From Prosthecobacter debontii (GTDB lineage Bacteria > Verrucomicrobiota > Verrucomicrobiia > Verrucomicrobiales > Akkermansiaceae), in NCBI GenBank assembly GCA_945883455.1, contig CAMCXJ010000108.1:1-7280 (forward strand): 7,280 nucleotides of DNA, in the 5' to 3' direction. The position numbers were made by a program, and so were the translations under genes. Below are positions 1 through 6,200 of the stretch, in pieces. How positions within the stretch are numbered: the first letter of the stretch is position 1; every line of letters starts with the position of its first letter. The notes below the pieces were generated by a model that was not told where the DNA came from, made no database searches, and saw only the letters and a list, made by a program, of their open reading frames with translations.

Positions 1-332
1 CTGGGACAGTGGGTCTCACCCTGTCGGATCTAGCGTCCCCGACTGTGGCCTTCAATGTGAATGATGTCTTTTCCATCATCAACTACACCGGCGCATGGAA
101 CGGCGGTCTGTTCACCTTCGGAGGGAATGAACTCGAGGATGCCGAGGAATTTAGCTTCGGCCTCAATACGTGGAGGATCGATTACAACGCTCCGACAGGT
201 GGCTTGAACTTCGCGGGTGAATATGCGGGCGGATCAGATTCCTTCGTGAACCTCACCGTCATCCCCGAGCCGGACATCGCCGCCTTGATCGGGGCGTTCG
301 GAGCCATTCTGCTACTGCGTCGGAGGCGCTAG
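1..332 (+). CDS. PEP-CTERM sorting-domain protein, C-terminal part (5' end outside window)
   Basis: Only the last ~110 codons are present. The frame is open from the left edge, so the in-frame GTG at position 9 is an internal valine, not a start. The visible body is rich in Gly, Asn, Phe and Thr, typical of extracellular beta-rich surface proteins. The tail VIPEPDIAALIGAFGAILLL followed by four arginines and a stop (330-332) is a textbook PEP-CTERM signal: a Pro-Glu-Pro motif, one hydrophobic transmembrane segment, then a basic cluster. In known systems exosortase recognises and processes this tail, so the mature protein is expected outside the inner membrane, often linked to exopolysaccharide. 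The passenger domain cannot be identified from this remnant. No exosortase gene is in the window, which is normal because substrates are scattered around the genome. Identification of the sorting signal is firm; the protein's role is unknown. Confidence 0.85.
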   Translation, partial: GTVGLTLSDLASPTVAFNVNDVFSIINYTGAWNGGLFTFGGNELEDAEEFSFGLNTWRIDYNAPTGGLNFAGEYAGGSDSFVNLTVIPEPDIAALIGAFGAILLLRRRR

Positions 333-380
333 ACTAAAATTTTAAATCTCAAATCACAAACATCCGCTTGAGGCGGCTCG

Positions 381-408
381 TGGGAGAAGGGTCATGGGAG
401 AAGGGTCA
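381..408. repeat. Exact 14-bp tandem duplication (two copies)
   Basis: The unit tgggagaagggtca occurs at 381-394 and again, directly adjoining and identical, at 395-408. Two exact copies suggest a recent slippage event or a paired protein-binding site. It lies ~50 bp after the PEP-CTERM stop in non-coding DNA. Confidence 0.8.
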
Positions 409-567
409 GGAGTCGCATTGCCACATTTAGCTCCTGTTTGATCGGCCATATTTGTGTTCACCGTGTCCTTGAGGAGGAAGGCGGCTCCGCATTGTCTCGT
501 ATCGAATGAACCTAAATACCGCAGTTGGGTATCAATTTTTCACCGCAAGGCGCAGAGCCTTGGTGCA

Positions 568-581
568 ATTCCTAGAGGAAT
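568..581. promoter_or_regulatory. 14-bp palindrome, possible operator
   Basis: ATTCCTAGAGGAAT is a perfect palindrome (6-bp arms, 2-bp centre) in non-coding DNA about 125 bp upstream of the brnT-like frame. It could be a dimeric regulator site, but one palindrome of this size can arise by chance. Confidence 0.2.
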
Positions 582-658
582 CATCGGTCCCATCATTCAT
601 GGCTCCGTGCAAGCAATCACCACTCTGTCGGCGCATTCCGAAATACGCCTTGTTGGGA

Positions 659-682
659 TTGAAATATTGTGTTGACTTTCAA
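659..682. promoter_or_regulatory. Inverted repeat upstream of brnT-like gene, candidate autoregulatory operator
   Basis: TTGAAA (659-664) and TTTCAA (677-682) form 6-bp inverted arms with a 12-bp spacer, ending 22 bp before the likely GTG start at 705. BrnA antitoxins are known to repress their own operon by binding through a ribbon-helix-helix domain, so an operator is expected here. The choice of this repeat is inference. No good sigma70 -10/-35 pair could be fixed around it. Confidence 0.25.
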
Positions 683-704
683 AGGGTGCGGTGCAGTTTG
701 CCTT

Positions 705-975
705 GTGGATTTTGAATGGGAATTGGCAAAGGAAACGAGCAACCAATCCAAGCACGGTGTGGATTTCTCGACTGTCCCAATGGCATTTGAAGATCCTCAA
801 AGTTTGATCCTCCCAGACGGCACGCATTCCGGACAGGAGGATCGGTATTATTGCATCGGGCATGATGGCGCGGGAATCCTGACTGTTCGTTTTACGCTCA
901 GAAAGGGCATCATTCGCATGATCGGCGGGATATTGGAGAAAACAGCGACAACTTTCTGAAAAAACAAACCATTGA
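705..975 (+). pseudogene. brnT: BrnT-family ribonuclease toxin, frameshifted near the C-terminus
   Basis: The frame from GTG 705 begins VDFEWELAKETSNQSKHGVD and continues with FEDP, SGQEDRYYCIG and TVRFTLRKGIIRMIG. This matches the BrnT plan: an 'F-E-W-D-x-x-K...N...KHG-V-F' opening, a central D-P segment, a G-x-x-R-Y strand, and a closing 'R-I-I-x-A-R' strand. BrnT toxins are RelE-like endoribonucleases that cut mRNA and are neutralised by BrnA. The open frame stops at 957-959 after an atypical tail (GILEKTATTF). Reading frame 1 from about 928 gives AGYWRKQRQLSEKTNH, stopping at 973-975, which is the expected family ending (Y/R-W-R-K...Y/S-E-K). A 2-nt loss in a GC repeat (ggcgcggg to ggcggg near 924-929) would explain the switch. 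An earlier in-frame GTG at 669 adds residues unlike the family. The toxin is therefore probably inactive or altered; a sequencing or assembly error is the alternative. Confidence 0.7.
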
Positions 976-991
976 GTATAGCGAGGAACCG

Positions 992-1294
992 GTGGATGAC
1001 AGCTGGAAGTTCGACGCCAAAGCGAATCCTCTGGACGCGCGGCAACGCCGTGCCATCGGCCTCCCGGAGAAAAATCCTCCCGGAACCCCTTACCAGCGGA
1101 CCGAATCCAGCGGGCAAGTGGTGGTGCGGGCAGGGCGGGGCGGGGCCAGGCTCGGTGCCGGTCGCACGGCTAGGGGCCACGTCCGCCTGCAACTGCTGAT
1201 ACCCCCCGCGACGCGCGCGAAGATCGAGAAGATCGCAGCCCGCGATCACATCAGTCTTTCCGAAGCGGTTAGTCGCGCAGTCGCCAAAGCATGA
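992..1294 (+). CDS. brnA: BrnA-like antitoxin with C-terminal ribbon-helix-helix domain
   Basis: The 100-residue product has an N-terminal part (DDSWKFDAKANPLDARQRRA), a basic Gly/Arg linker with the recurrent motif GRGGARLGAGR (~residues 46-56), and a C-terminal VRLQLLIPPATRAKIEKIAA...ISLSEAVSRAVAKA. The last part has the pattern of a CopG/ribbon-helix-helix DNA-binding domain: a beta strand, a helix, then 'IS-x-SEAV'. BrnA antitoxins bind BrnT with one end and the operator with this domain. The gene directly follows the toxin frame. The start is uncertain. The frame is open upstream to the CTG at 956-958, giving LKKQTIEYSEEPVDDSWKF, whose 'KK..IEYS-EEP' opening fits BrnA N-termini and would overlap the original toxin 3' end. 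The only conventional start is GTG 992, with GAGGAA at 983-988 placed too close for a good ribosome site. Family assignment is fairly firm; the start is not. Confidence 0.7.
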   Translation: MDDSWKFDAKANPLDARQRRAIGLPEKNPPGTPYQRTESSGQVVVRAGRGGARLGAGRTARGHVRLQLLIPPATRAKIEKIAARDHISLSEAVSRAVAKA

Positions 1295-1308
1295 CCGCCG
1301 GATGCCGC

Positions 1309-1364
1309 TTGGAACGATTCCAATAAGTCTTAACCAACTCACGCGCAGCTCTGGCAGTCAGAGC
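1309..1364 (+). terminator. Two short perfect hairpins after brnA, possible weak terminator
   Basis: TTGGAA-cga-TTCCAA (1309-1323; 6-bp stem, 3-nt loop) starts 14 nt after the brnA stop. GCTCTG-gcagt-CAGAGC (1348-1364; 6-bp stem, 5-nt loop) follows. Neither has a T-tract, so classical intrinsic termination is doubtful; they may be Rho-dependent or 3'-stabilising structures. Confidence 0.25.
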
Positions 1365-1377
1365 CCTTGCCATCACT

Positions 1378-1593
1378 GCCGGGTTCCTTAGCAAAACATA
1401 CAATGAGTCCGCCTTGATCGGGAACATTCGATTTGACGACGGTGCTCTCACCCTTAGTCAATTGACAAACTTGCCCGCCGAATTTAACCTGAGGTGTCGT
1501 GTTGGAAAAATTAAAAAAGCGCAAGGTGCCGGGCGGGAAGACGCGGGAAGACATCCAGCGCATCTGTTCCCTCGACATCCCGTAAATGACCAG
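1378..1593 (-). pseudogene. Fragment of a paralogue of the secreted protein at 2469-3209
   Basis: Read on the minus strand, this piece gives LVIYG, an altered stretch, then FPPGTLRFFNFS, QVKFGGQ, VKSNV and GGLI. The intact neighbour at 2469-3209 (residues ~126-190) has LRLYG, FPPGTIRFFNFS, QVKFAGQ, VKSNV and GGFI, with about half the residues identical in the conserved core. Only this ~65-residue core survives: there is no signal peptide, N-terminal half or C-terminal tail. Between the YG and FPPG motifs the fragment has six extra residues, caused partly by a 10-bp tandem duplication (1533-1552). A stop codon (1594-1596) sits just upstream in frame, and unrelated residues follow the core to the stop at 1339-1341. 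Both copies point the same way and flank the kinase-like gene. It is best read as a decayed partial duplication rather than a working small gene. Confidence 0.7.
1533..1552. repeat. 10-bp tandem duplication inside the paralogue fragment
   Basis: gcgggaagac is present twice in a row (1533-1542 and 1543-1552). The homologous site in the intact gene, around 2795-2805, has it once (gggcgggaagacatccagcgcat). The extra copy disrupts the local reading frame and is a clear sign of decay by slippage. Confidence 0.75.
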
Positions 1594-1606
1594 CTAGTCT
1601 TCTCCC

Positions 1607-1786
1607 ATGATTCCGAAAAACAACCGCAAGGTAACCGCGGAAGAAGCACTAGATCAATGTCGCCGCAACCGCCAGGAAGCCCAGATTCTGGAAAACCGGG
1701 ATCGCCCTTACGAAATCGAATCCCCGTCGCCGGTCTCGCGGATTTCCGTGCCCGTCTTGACACGCGCCAAGTCGAAAGCGAGCTAG
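1607..1786 (+). CDS. Small ORF (59 aa) overlapping the start of the kinase-like gene
   Basis: ATG 1607 opens a frame that runs to TAG 1784-1786. The product starts MIPKNNRKVTAEEALDQCRR and continues NRQEAQILENRDRPYEIES, then a Ser/Pro/Val/Arg tail. It is strongly charged and helix-prone over residues ~8-32, with AEEALDQ..RNRQEAQIL suggesting one amphipathic or coiled-coil helix, a more protein-like composition than the other frames give here. It overlaps the kinase-like frame by 130 bp in a different phase. Three readings are possible: a separate small partner protein, translationally coupled to the kinase; the true N-terminus of the kinase, separated by a frameshift between about 1720 and 1786; or a chance ORF. 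I do not recognise a family. No strong ribosome site precedes ATG 1607. Confidence 0.35.
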   Translation: MIPKNNRKVTAEEALDQCRRNRQEAQILENRDRPYEIESPSPVSRISVPVLTRAKSKAS

Positions 1787-2361
1787 ACTCCATTTTCCGT
1801 GAGAGCCCTGAGTTTGGCCGCAATCTGGCCCATAGGCTTTCGCCGTTCTTGGAAACCCCGGAATCCGGCTCCCTCACCCTGATCGGTGCCGGTGGAGAAG
1901 TTGCGGTTTTTTTCGATGCCGGATCACAACAGGTCGTCAAACTTTGTGGCCCGCCCGCCCGCTGCCGTTTCGGCTGGCTGATCCACCGCGAAGCGAGCGG
2001 AACCCTCACCCTCACCCCGGGCGACCTCGACGGGGTTCTCGACCGGCTCTCCCTATTCGAATCCCTTTTTCCCTCCGGAATCTCCATAGACTGCATCGGT
2101 GAAGAAGATGCTTTTCTTATCTTCCGTCAGCCTTTCATTCTCGGCCGCCACCCCACGGTAGCCGAGCTCGACGGCCACATGCGTTCGCAAGGCTGGGCAC
2201 CCCATCGGGAACCCTGTTCGGGGGAGACATTGGAACGGCTTACATGGAAAAAAGGCTCCTATCTAGTGACGGATATCCGCCCGGAAAACGCGCTGATCGC
2301 CGCTTCTACGGGTGCGATCCATCCCATCGACTTCATCGTCGCCGGTAAGGAAATCGCCTGA
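1657..2361 (+). CDS. Polyvalent-protein-type kinase-like domain protein
   Basis: This 234-residue protein resembles the small kinase-fold domains embedded in phage and plasmid polyvalent proteins and found alone in many Verrucomicrobiota. In order there is a Pro/Ser-rich start (1-20), a helical segment LDTRQVESELDSIFRE (34-49), a glycine-rich strand LIGAGGEVAVF (75-85), a candidate ATP-binding lysine in VVKL (K95), a hinge-like EEDAFLIFRQPF (149-160), the G-RHPT motif (163-167), a helix E..GHMRSQGW (170-180), a catalytic-loop-like VTDIRPENALI (204-214, with D206 and N211), and IHPIDFIV (221-228, D225 at the metal-binding position). These fit a minimal protein-kinase fold, but activity is unproven. 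The frame is open back to 1414, but that part lies antisense to the paralogue fragment, so ATG 1657 is preferred; GGAAG at 1639-1643 is a distant ribosome site. It overlaps the 59-codon ORF. Such domains are thought to act in conflict between mobile elements and hosts; the substrate is unknown. Confidence 0.65.
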   Translation: MSPQPPGSPDSGKPGSPLRNRIPVAGLADFRARLDTRQVESELDSIFRESPEFGRNLAHRLSPFLETPESGSLTLIGAGGEVAVFFDAGSQQVVKLCGPPARCRFGWLIHREASGTLTLTPGDLDGVLDRLSLFESLFPSGISIDCIGEEDAFLIFRQPFILGRHPTVAELDGHMRSQGWAPHREPCSGETLERLTWKKGSYLVTDIRPENALIAASTGAIHPIDFIVAGKEIA

Positions 2362-2396
2362 TCCCGCAGGGTGACTTACACAAAAAAACCTAAGTT

Positions 2397-2438
2397 CCCA
2401 TTCCGAACAATACAATTTCCCGAAGATAATGGGTTTTT
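2397..2438. terminator. Possible bidirectional terminator between convergent genes
   Basis: CCCATT (2397-2402) pairs with AATGGG (2428-2433), followed at once by TTTTT (2434-2438) on the plus strand. On the minus strand the same stem is followed, a few bases later, by seven T (plus-strand A run at 2382-2388). The 25-nt loop is long, so folding is weaker than in a classical terminator. The position is right: the kinase-like gene ends at 2361 and the secreted-protein gene, on the opposite strand, at 2469. Confidence 0.35.
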
Positions 2439-2468
2439 CGCCCTCTGTGGCAATTTTGTCAGGACTCA

Positions 2469-3209
2469 TCACGGAGATGAGGATGGCGATGGTCCTGCGG
2501 GCTGCGGTGGCTCGGGGGCGATGAGTTGTGGTAGGACTTTGACCAAGAGCCGTCCGCCCGGCTGGGCAGGGGCGCTGATGAAGACCATGTCCCGTCCGGT
2601 CGGCTGGCTGAACAGGCGGGTTTCAAAAAGGACTGCACCCTTGGGATCACCGATCAGGAAGGGGATGAAGCCGCCGTTTTCCGAGACGTTGGATTTGACG
2701 AGACTCATCTTGCCTCTGGGTAACTTGCTGGCTTGCCCGGCGAACTTGACCTGTAGCTCGGTAGCGGAAAAATTGAAAAAGCGGATGGTGCCGGGCGGGA
2801 AGACATCCAGCGCATCATTCACGCCGTAGAGCCTCAGTGGCAATCTTGATGCTTTCCCTACAGGATCGACGAGAAATAACATCCGCCGCGCGCCCGCAAC
2901 GAGAGGCGCCCTGCCCACCAGCTGGTAGGTGACTGCTCCATCCGCGGCCGTGACCTTTTTATACAGCTCCAAAGCATTTCCATCCTTCAATGGATAGAGC
3001 TGCGAGCGGTTACCGGGAAAGAACTCCAGCGGCAGGTAACTTTTACCATCCCGATAGAAAACCGCAGTGATCGGGAGCGGCTCCCAGACGACACAAGAGA
3101 ATTGGATCGAGCCCGAATCACCGGGACTCTCATCCTGCGCTTGCAGGGCGACCGGGAGGGCGCAGGAAAAGAGGGCGAAAAGCAGCAGTAGGAGTGATTG
3201 GGTTTTCAT
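2469..3209 (-). CDS. Secreted protein of unknown function, downstream partner of Verru_Chthon protein A
   Basis: The 246-residue product begins MKTQSLLLLLFALFSCALPV and reaches a likely signal peptidase I site after ALQAQ (about residue 25), so it is exported. The mature part is predicted mostly beta: VVWEPLPITAVFYRDGKSYLPL (41-62), a middle part ending LFLVDPVGKASRLPL (111-125), the core YGVNDALDVFPPGTIRFFNFS (128-148), GGFIPFLIGDP (179-189), and a Pro/Ser-rich tail from about 232. I recognise no enzyme motif. ATG 3209 is chosen because it gives a clean signal peptide. The frame also has a GTG at 3231-3233 that overlaps the upstream stop and would put eight extra residues before the signal; neither start has a good ribosome site, which suggests translational coupling to the upstream gene. 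A fragment of a paralogue lies at 1378-1593. A role with protein A at the cell envelope is inferred only from gene order. Confidence 0.8.
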   Translation of the reverse strand: MKTQSLLLLLFALFSCALPVALQAQDESPGDSGSIQFSCVVWEPLPITAVFYRDGKSYLPLEFFPGNRSQLYPLKDGNALELYKKVTAADGAVTYQLVGRAPLVAGARRMLFLVDPVGKASRLPLRLYGVNDALDVFPPGTIRFFNFSATELQVKFAGQASKLPRGKMSLVKSNVSENGGFIPFLIGDPKGAVLFETRLFSQPTGRDMVFISAPAQPGGRLLVKVLPQLIAPEPPQPAGPSPSSSP

Positions 3210-3222
3210 CGGGAGATGGGGA

Positions 3223-6200
3223 TTAAACTTCACTCGGACTCAACCAGCGGAAACGGATGATTTCAAAACGACGGCCGAATTTTTGGTTAACTGCGTTAAT
3301 TGTGGTGCCGGAGGGGGACGCTTCGTCCCACGGTTCATTGTTCGCGGCATCCGTGGCGGGATCGAGGTATTCAGGGAAGCGCTGGACCACCGCCTCGCAG
3401 GTGGCGCGCGCGAGGATTTGCGTGCCGTCCTGAGAGCGTGCCTCACCGTAGCCGCGGATGCGGAAAGTGTCCGACCGCGCAGCCAGACGCGGGGCGAGTG
3501 GGAGCAGTAAATCCGCTTGGGTGATGTCCCCTGGGATGCCCGTGGTGACCATGGTGCCAGAGCCGAGGACGGGAGGGCCATTGAAACCATTGGGATCATA
3601 ATACGGAGCGGTGTCCCCGGCCGCCGCCCGGGATGCGGCATTGATCCCGCTGCCTGCCGCGGCTTCCAAATCGAGGGCTGCTTGCAATGCTCCGGTATAG
3701 GATTGGGCCGCATCGACCGGCCCCATCTTATGGTTGATGAAATTCGAGAGGCTCATGAAGGGCCCGCGAAGCTTCACCTGAGCCACGATCCTCGTGGCGA
3801 GGGCGCTGCACTGCGCGTCGCTCAGCCGGGAGAATCCGGACCATTGCGGTTTGGCTCCGGCAAGTTTCACAGGCGAGTCGCTCGATGGAAACGGGCTGCC
3901 GGAACTTCCATCAGAACCGCCGTTTTGCGCGTAGTCCACCGCCAGGTTGCGATTGGCCCGCAGGAAGGCGGTCCATACGGCGACCGATGTGGAATTCACG
4001 TTGAAGGCTCCGTCAATCAGGCTGTAGGCGGCCATCTTTTTGTAACCATCATTTGCCGCGAGTTCCGCGGTGATGGCGGCGGCGGTCTTGCCCGGCGGGA
4101 GATGCGGGCGCAGGACTGGATTGGCCTTCGCGGCGAGGTGATCGGCGGAGAAGAACTGGGTCAGCGTGTCGGTGAGGCTCCCGGTCGCCGAGTATCCGCC
4201 GCCGCCAATGGTGAAGGCGGGCGCGATGCCGGACAGGGTGTAGCGGTCAAACAGGGCGTCGTTGATCAGCCAGGAAAAATCCTGCCCCGTGACAGAGCCT
4301 ACTCCTCTGGTATCCACGGTGCCGTAAGCCGAACTCGGCGGGGTCAAGGGACTCGACCATGAGTTTCCCACCGCTTGAAATGGATCCGTGCCCATGATCG
4401 AAAGATTGGCATCTGAAAATGCGGCGAGAGAGAAGAGAGGGCTCGAAGGAATGTTCGCCATGGGCACCGCAATCGAGCCGCTGCTCTGATAGCTCAATCC
4501 CCAGAACGTGTTCCTCGCCGCTCCGGAAAAGTCGATGCCACTGTCCTTCAATACCGCAAAAGTGCTGCTGGCTGTAACATGGCGATACATCTGGTTGGGC
4601 ATACAACGGTTATAGTAGTCCCTTCTCATGAGCGAGGGGGCTGGATTGAAGCGGGCGAACATTTCGGAGGGTCTCCGGGTTCCTCCCCCTGCTGCCGGGC
4701 TGGCAGGCTTGATCAGCAGGCTATGGGCGCCGTAGATCACCTTTGTGTTGACCAACGAGCTCACCGTCTCGTTGCGAACCCTGATGGTGGTGTAGGGGTC
4801 GGCTCCAGGGGACAGGTAATCGTCCCCAATGGCTTGGTTTCTGGCTTGCCAAATGGCCATGAGGATATGCTGGGTTTGCTCTCCTAACAAGGTGATGTCG
4901 GCCGCGAGCGATGCGGGGGTGATCGCTGTTCCTTTGGGCAGGCTCGTATCCATCTCGTGCCTCCCCCCATCTCCTCCTTGGGCATTTCGGCTATGCACAA
5001 AAGTGAACGCCACCCGGTCGTCCAGTCGGACATTAAACGGACTGCTGCCGTTGAGTTTGGTCATGATGATGCCGCTGTTATTGTCGGTGGCATAGCCGAG
5101 AACCGCCTCGCCGGAGCCCACGCCGCCGGACGGCGCGGCGATCGGCGAGGCAATCACCACCTCTCCCGGCTCGATGAACAGCGGTCCCTTGATCAGGAAG
5201 ATGAGCTTACCATTGCTTAGCGAGGTCACGTTGTTTTTCAGCAGTACTGCCAAGGGCTGATCGTAGGATGTCGTGACGTTTCCGGTCGTTGTAACATCGA
5301 ACTTAACCCTGCCCGGAAACGCCGCACCGAGAGTCACCGCGAGGTTTTCGCATTTGATTTTCCGGTTGTAGGGATTCCAAAAGTAAAACAACGGATCCAG
5401 ACCGACGGCGAGATCGGCCGTTTGATTGGGAGAGGCACCGGTCACATTCTTTGCCAGCATGCTGACCAGAATGGATGTCCCAAGATTGACGGGGGCGTAG
5501 TTGGCCCTCGCAGGCCGGTAAAGATATCTACCGCTGAAACTGGTTTCCAGATCCCAGATTTCCGCGCCACTCGGGCCATGGTAATCACTGATGGGACTCC
5601 CCTCGGAGCTTCGATTGGGAAAATAGGCGCGAGCCAGCAACGTGTAGTCGCCGTTCGACCCGGAGAGCCGCTTGTAGAGATTCGCGTAGTCACGCAGCGC
5701 CCACCAGTTCGGCCCGCGTAGAATACTTTTTCCAAACGGGATGCTGCCCGCGAACGGCGTGCCTGTGCCAGTCGGCATGCCTAAGGAGTCGCGCCAGAGG
5801 AAACGCTCGTTCACCGGCAGGCCAGCGGGCTTCTGCGGGGCGCTGAACGTGTCGCCATTGCCGACGAACTCGGTGGTCTGCTGGTTGAAATTGGGTGTGT
5901 TCGGTGACTCCGCCGCATCGTCCATTTCAAACGCGATGCTGAGGTCGCGGCGGAGCCCGCCTTTCTTAACGTCGGCCAGGACGCCTCTGCTGCCGAGGGT
6001 CATGTCGTGGCGGCGATCCCGGAGCCAAGTGCTCTGATTGGTGGCGCCCATCACCAAGGGTATATCCGCAGTACTGAGTGCTTTGTCGAGATTGTCGAGC
6101 CAGGGATTCCCAGCCGTTTTTGTGACGGGATAGATTGTTTTTCCTGAAAATGATCCCCCGAAGCTGCCATGGTCCGGGCCGGGCGCCGCACTGAGCCGCG

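Larger units (their letters stand above)
333..704. other. Gene-poor spacer between the PEP-CTERM gene and the brnT-like locus
   Basis: No reading frame here looks like a gene. The short ORFs of about 70 codons at 454-715 give compositions that resemble no known protein. The stretch is more AT-rich than its surroundings. It holds an exact 14-bp tandem repeat (381-408), a 14-bp palindrome (568-581), and an inverted repeat just upstream of the toxin-like frame (659-682). The piece at 541-557 (caccgcaaggcgcagag) resembles short intergenic motifs that recur in some bacterial genomes, which I cannot verify here. No convincing terminator follows the PEP-CTERM stop codon; the only nearby hairpin (ccgc-ttgag-gcgg, 364-376) is weak and lacks a T-tract. 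Confidence 0.5.

Noticed and set aside
454..715. Short plus-strand ORFs in the spacer
   Set aside because: They lack plausible starts, ribosome sites and protein-like composition, and overlap one another in different frames.
848..1342. Minus-strand ORF (164 codons)
   Set aside because: It lies opposite the BrnT/BrnA frames, which carry recognisable motifs; its product is a low-complexity Arg/Pro/Gly shadow.
392..1610. 12-bp match in inverted orientation (tcatgggagaag at 392-403 against 1599-1610)
   Set aside because: A 12-bp match is expected by chance a few times in a window of this size, and similarity ends abruptly on both sides.
1414..1656. Upstream extension of the kinase-like frame
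   Set aside because: This part is antisense to the paralogue fragment and is unlike the rest of the protein; ATG 1657 is the better start.
1458..2096. Long minus-strand ORF (212 codons)
   Set aside because: It is antisense to the kinase-like gene, its Arg/Ser/Pro-rich composition is typical of a GC-rich shadow frame, and it shows no family motif.
2371..2829. Plus-strand ORF (152 codons)
   Set aside because: It is antisense to the secreted-protein gene and begins in the terminator-like gap.
3517..4362. Plus-strand ORF (281 codons) and others inside 3223-6732
   Set aside because: All are complementary to the Verru_Chthon A gene, whose frame has clear family motifs along its length.
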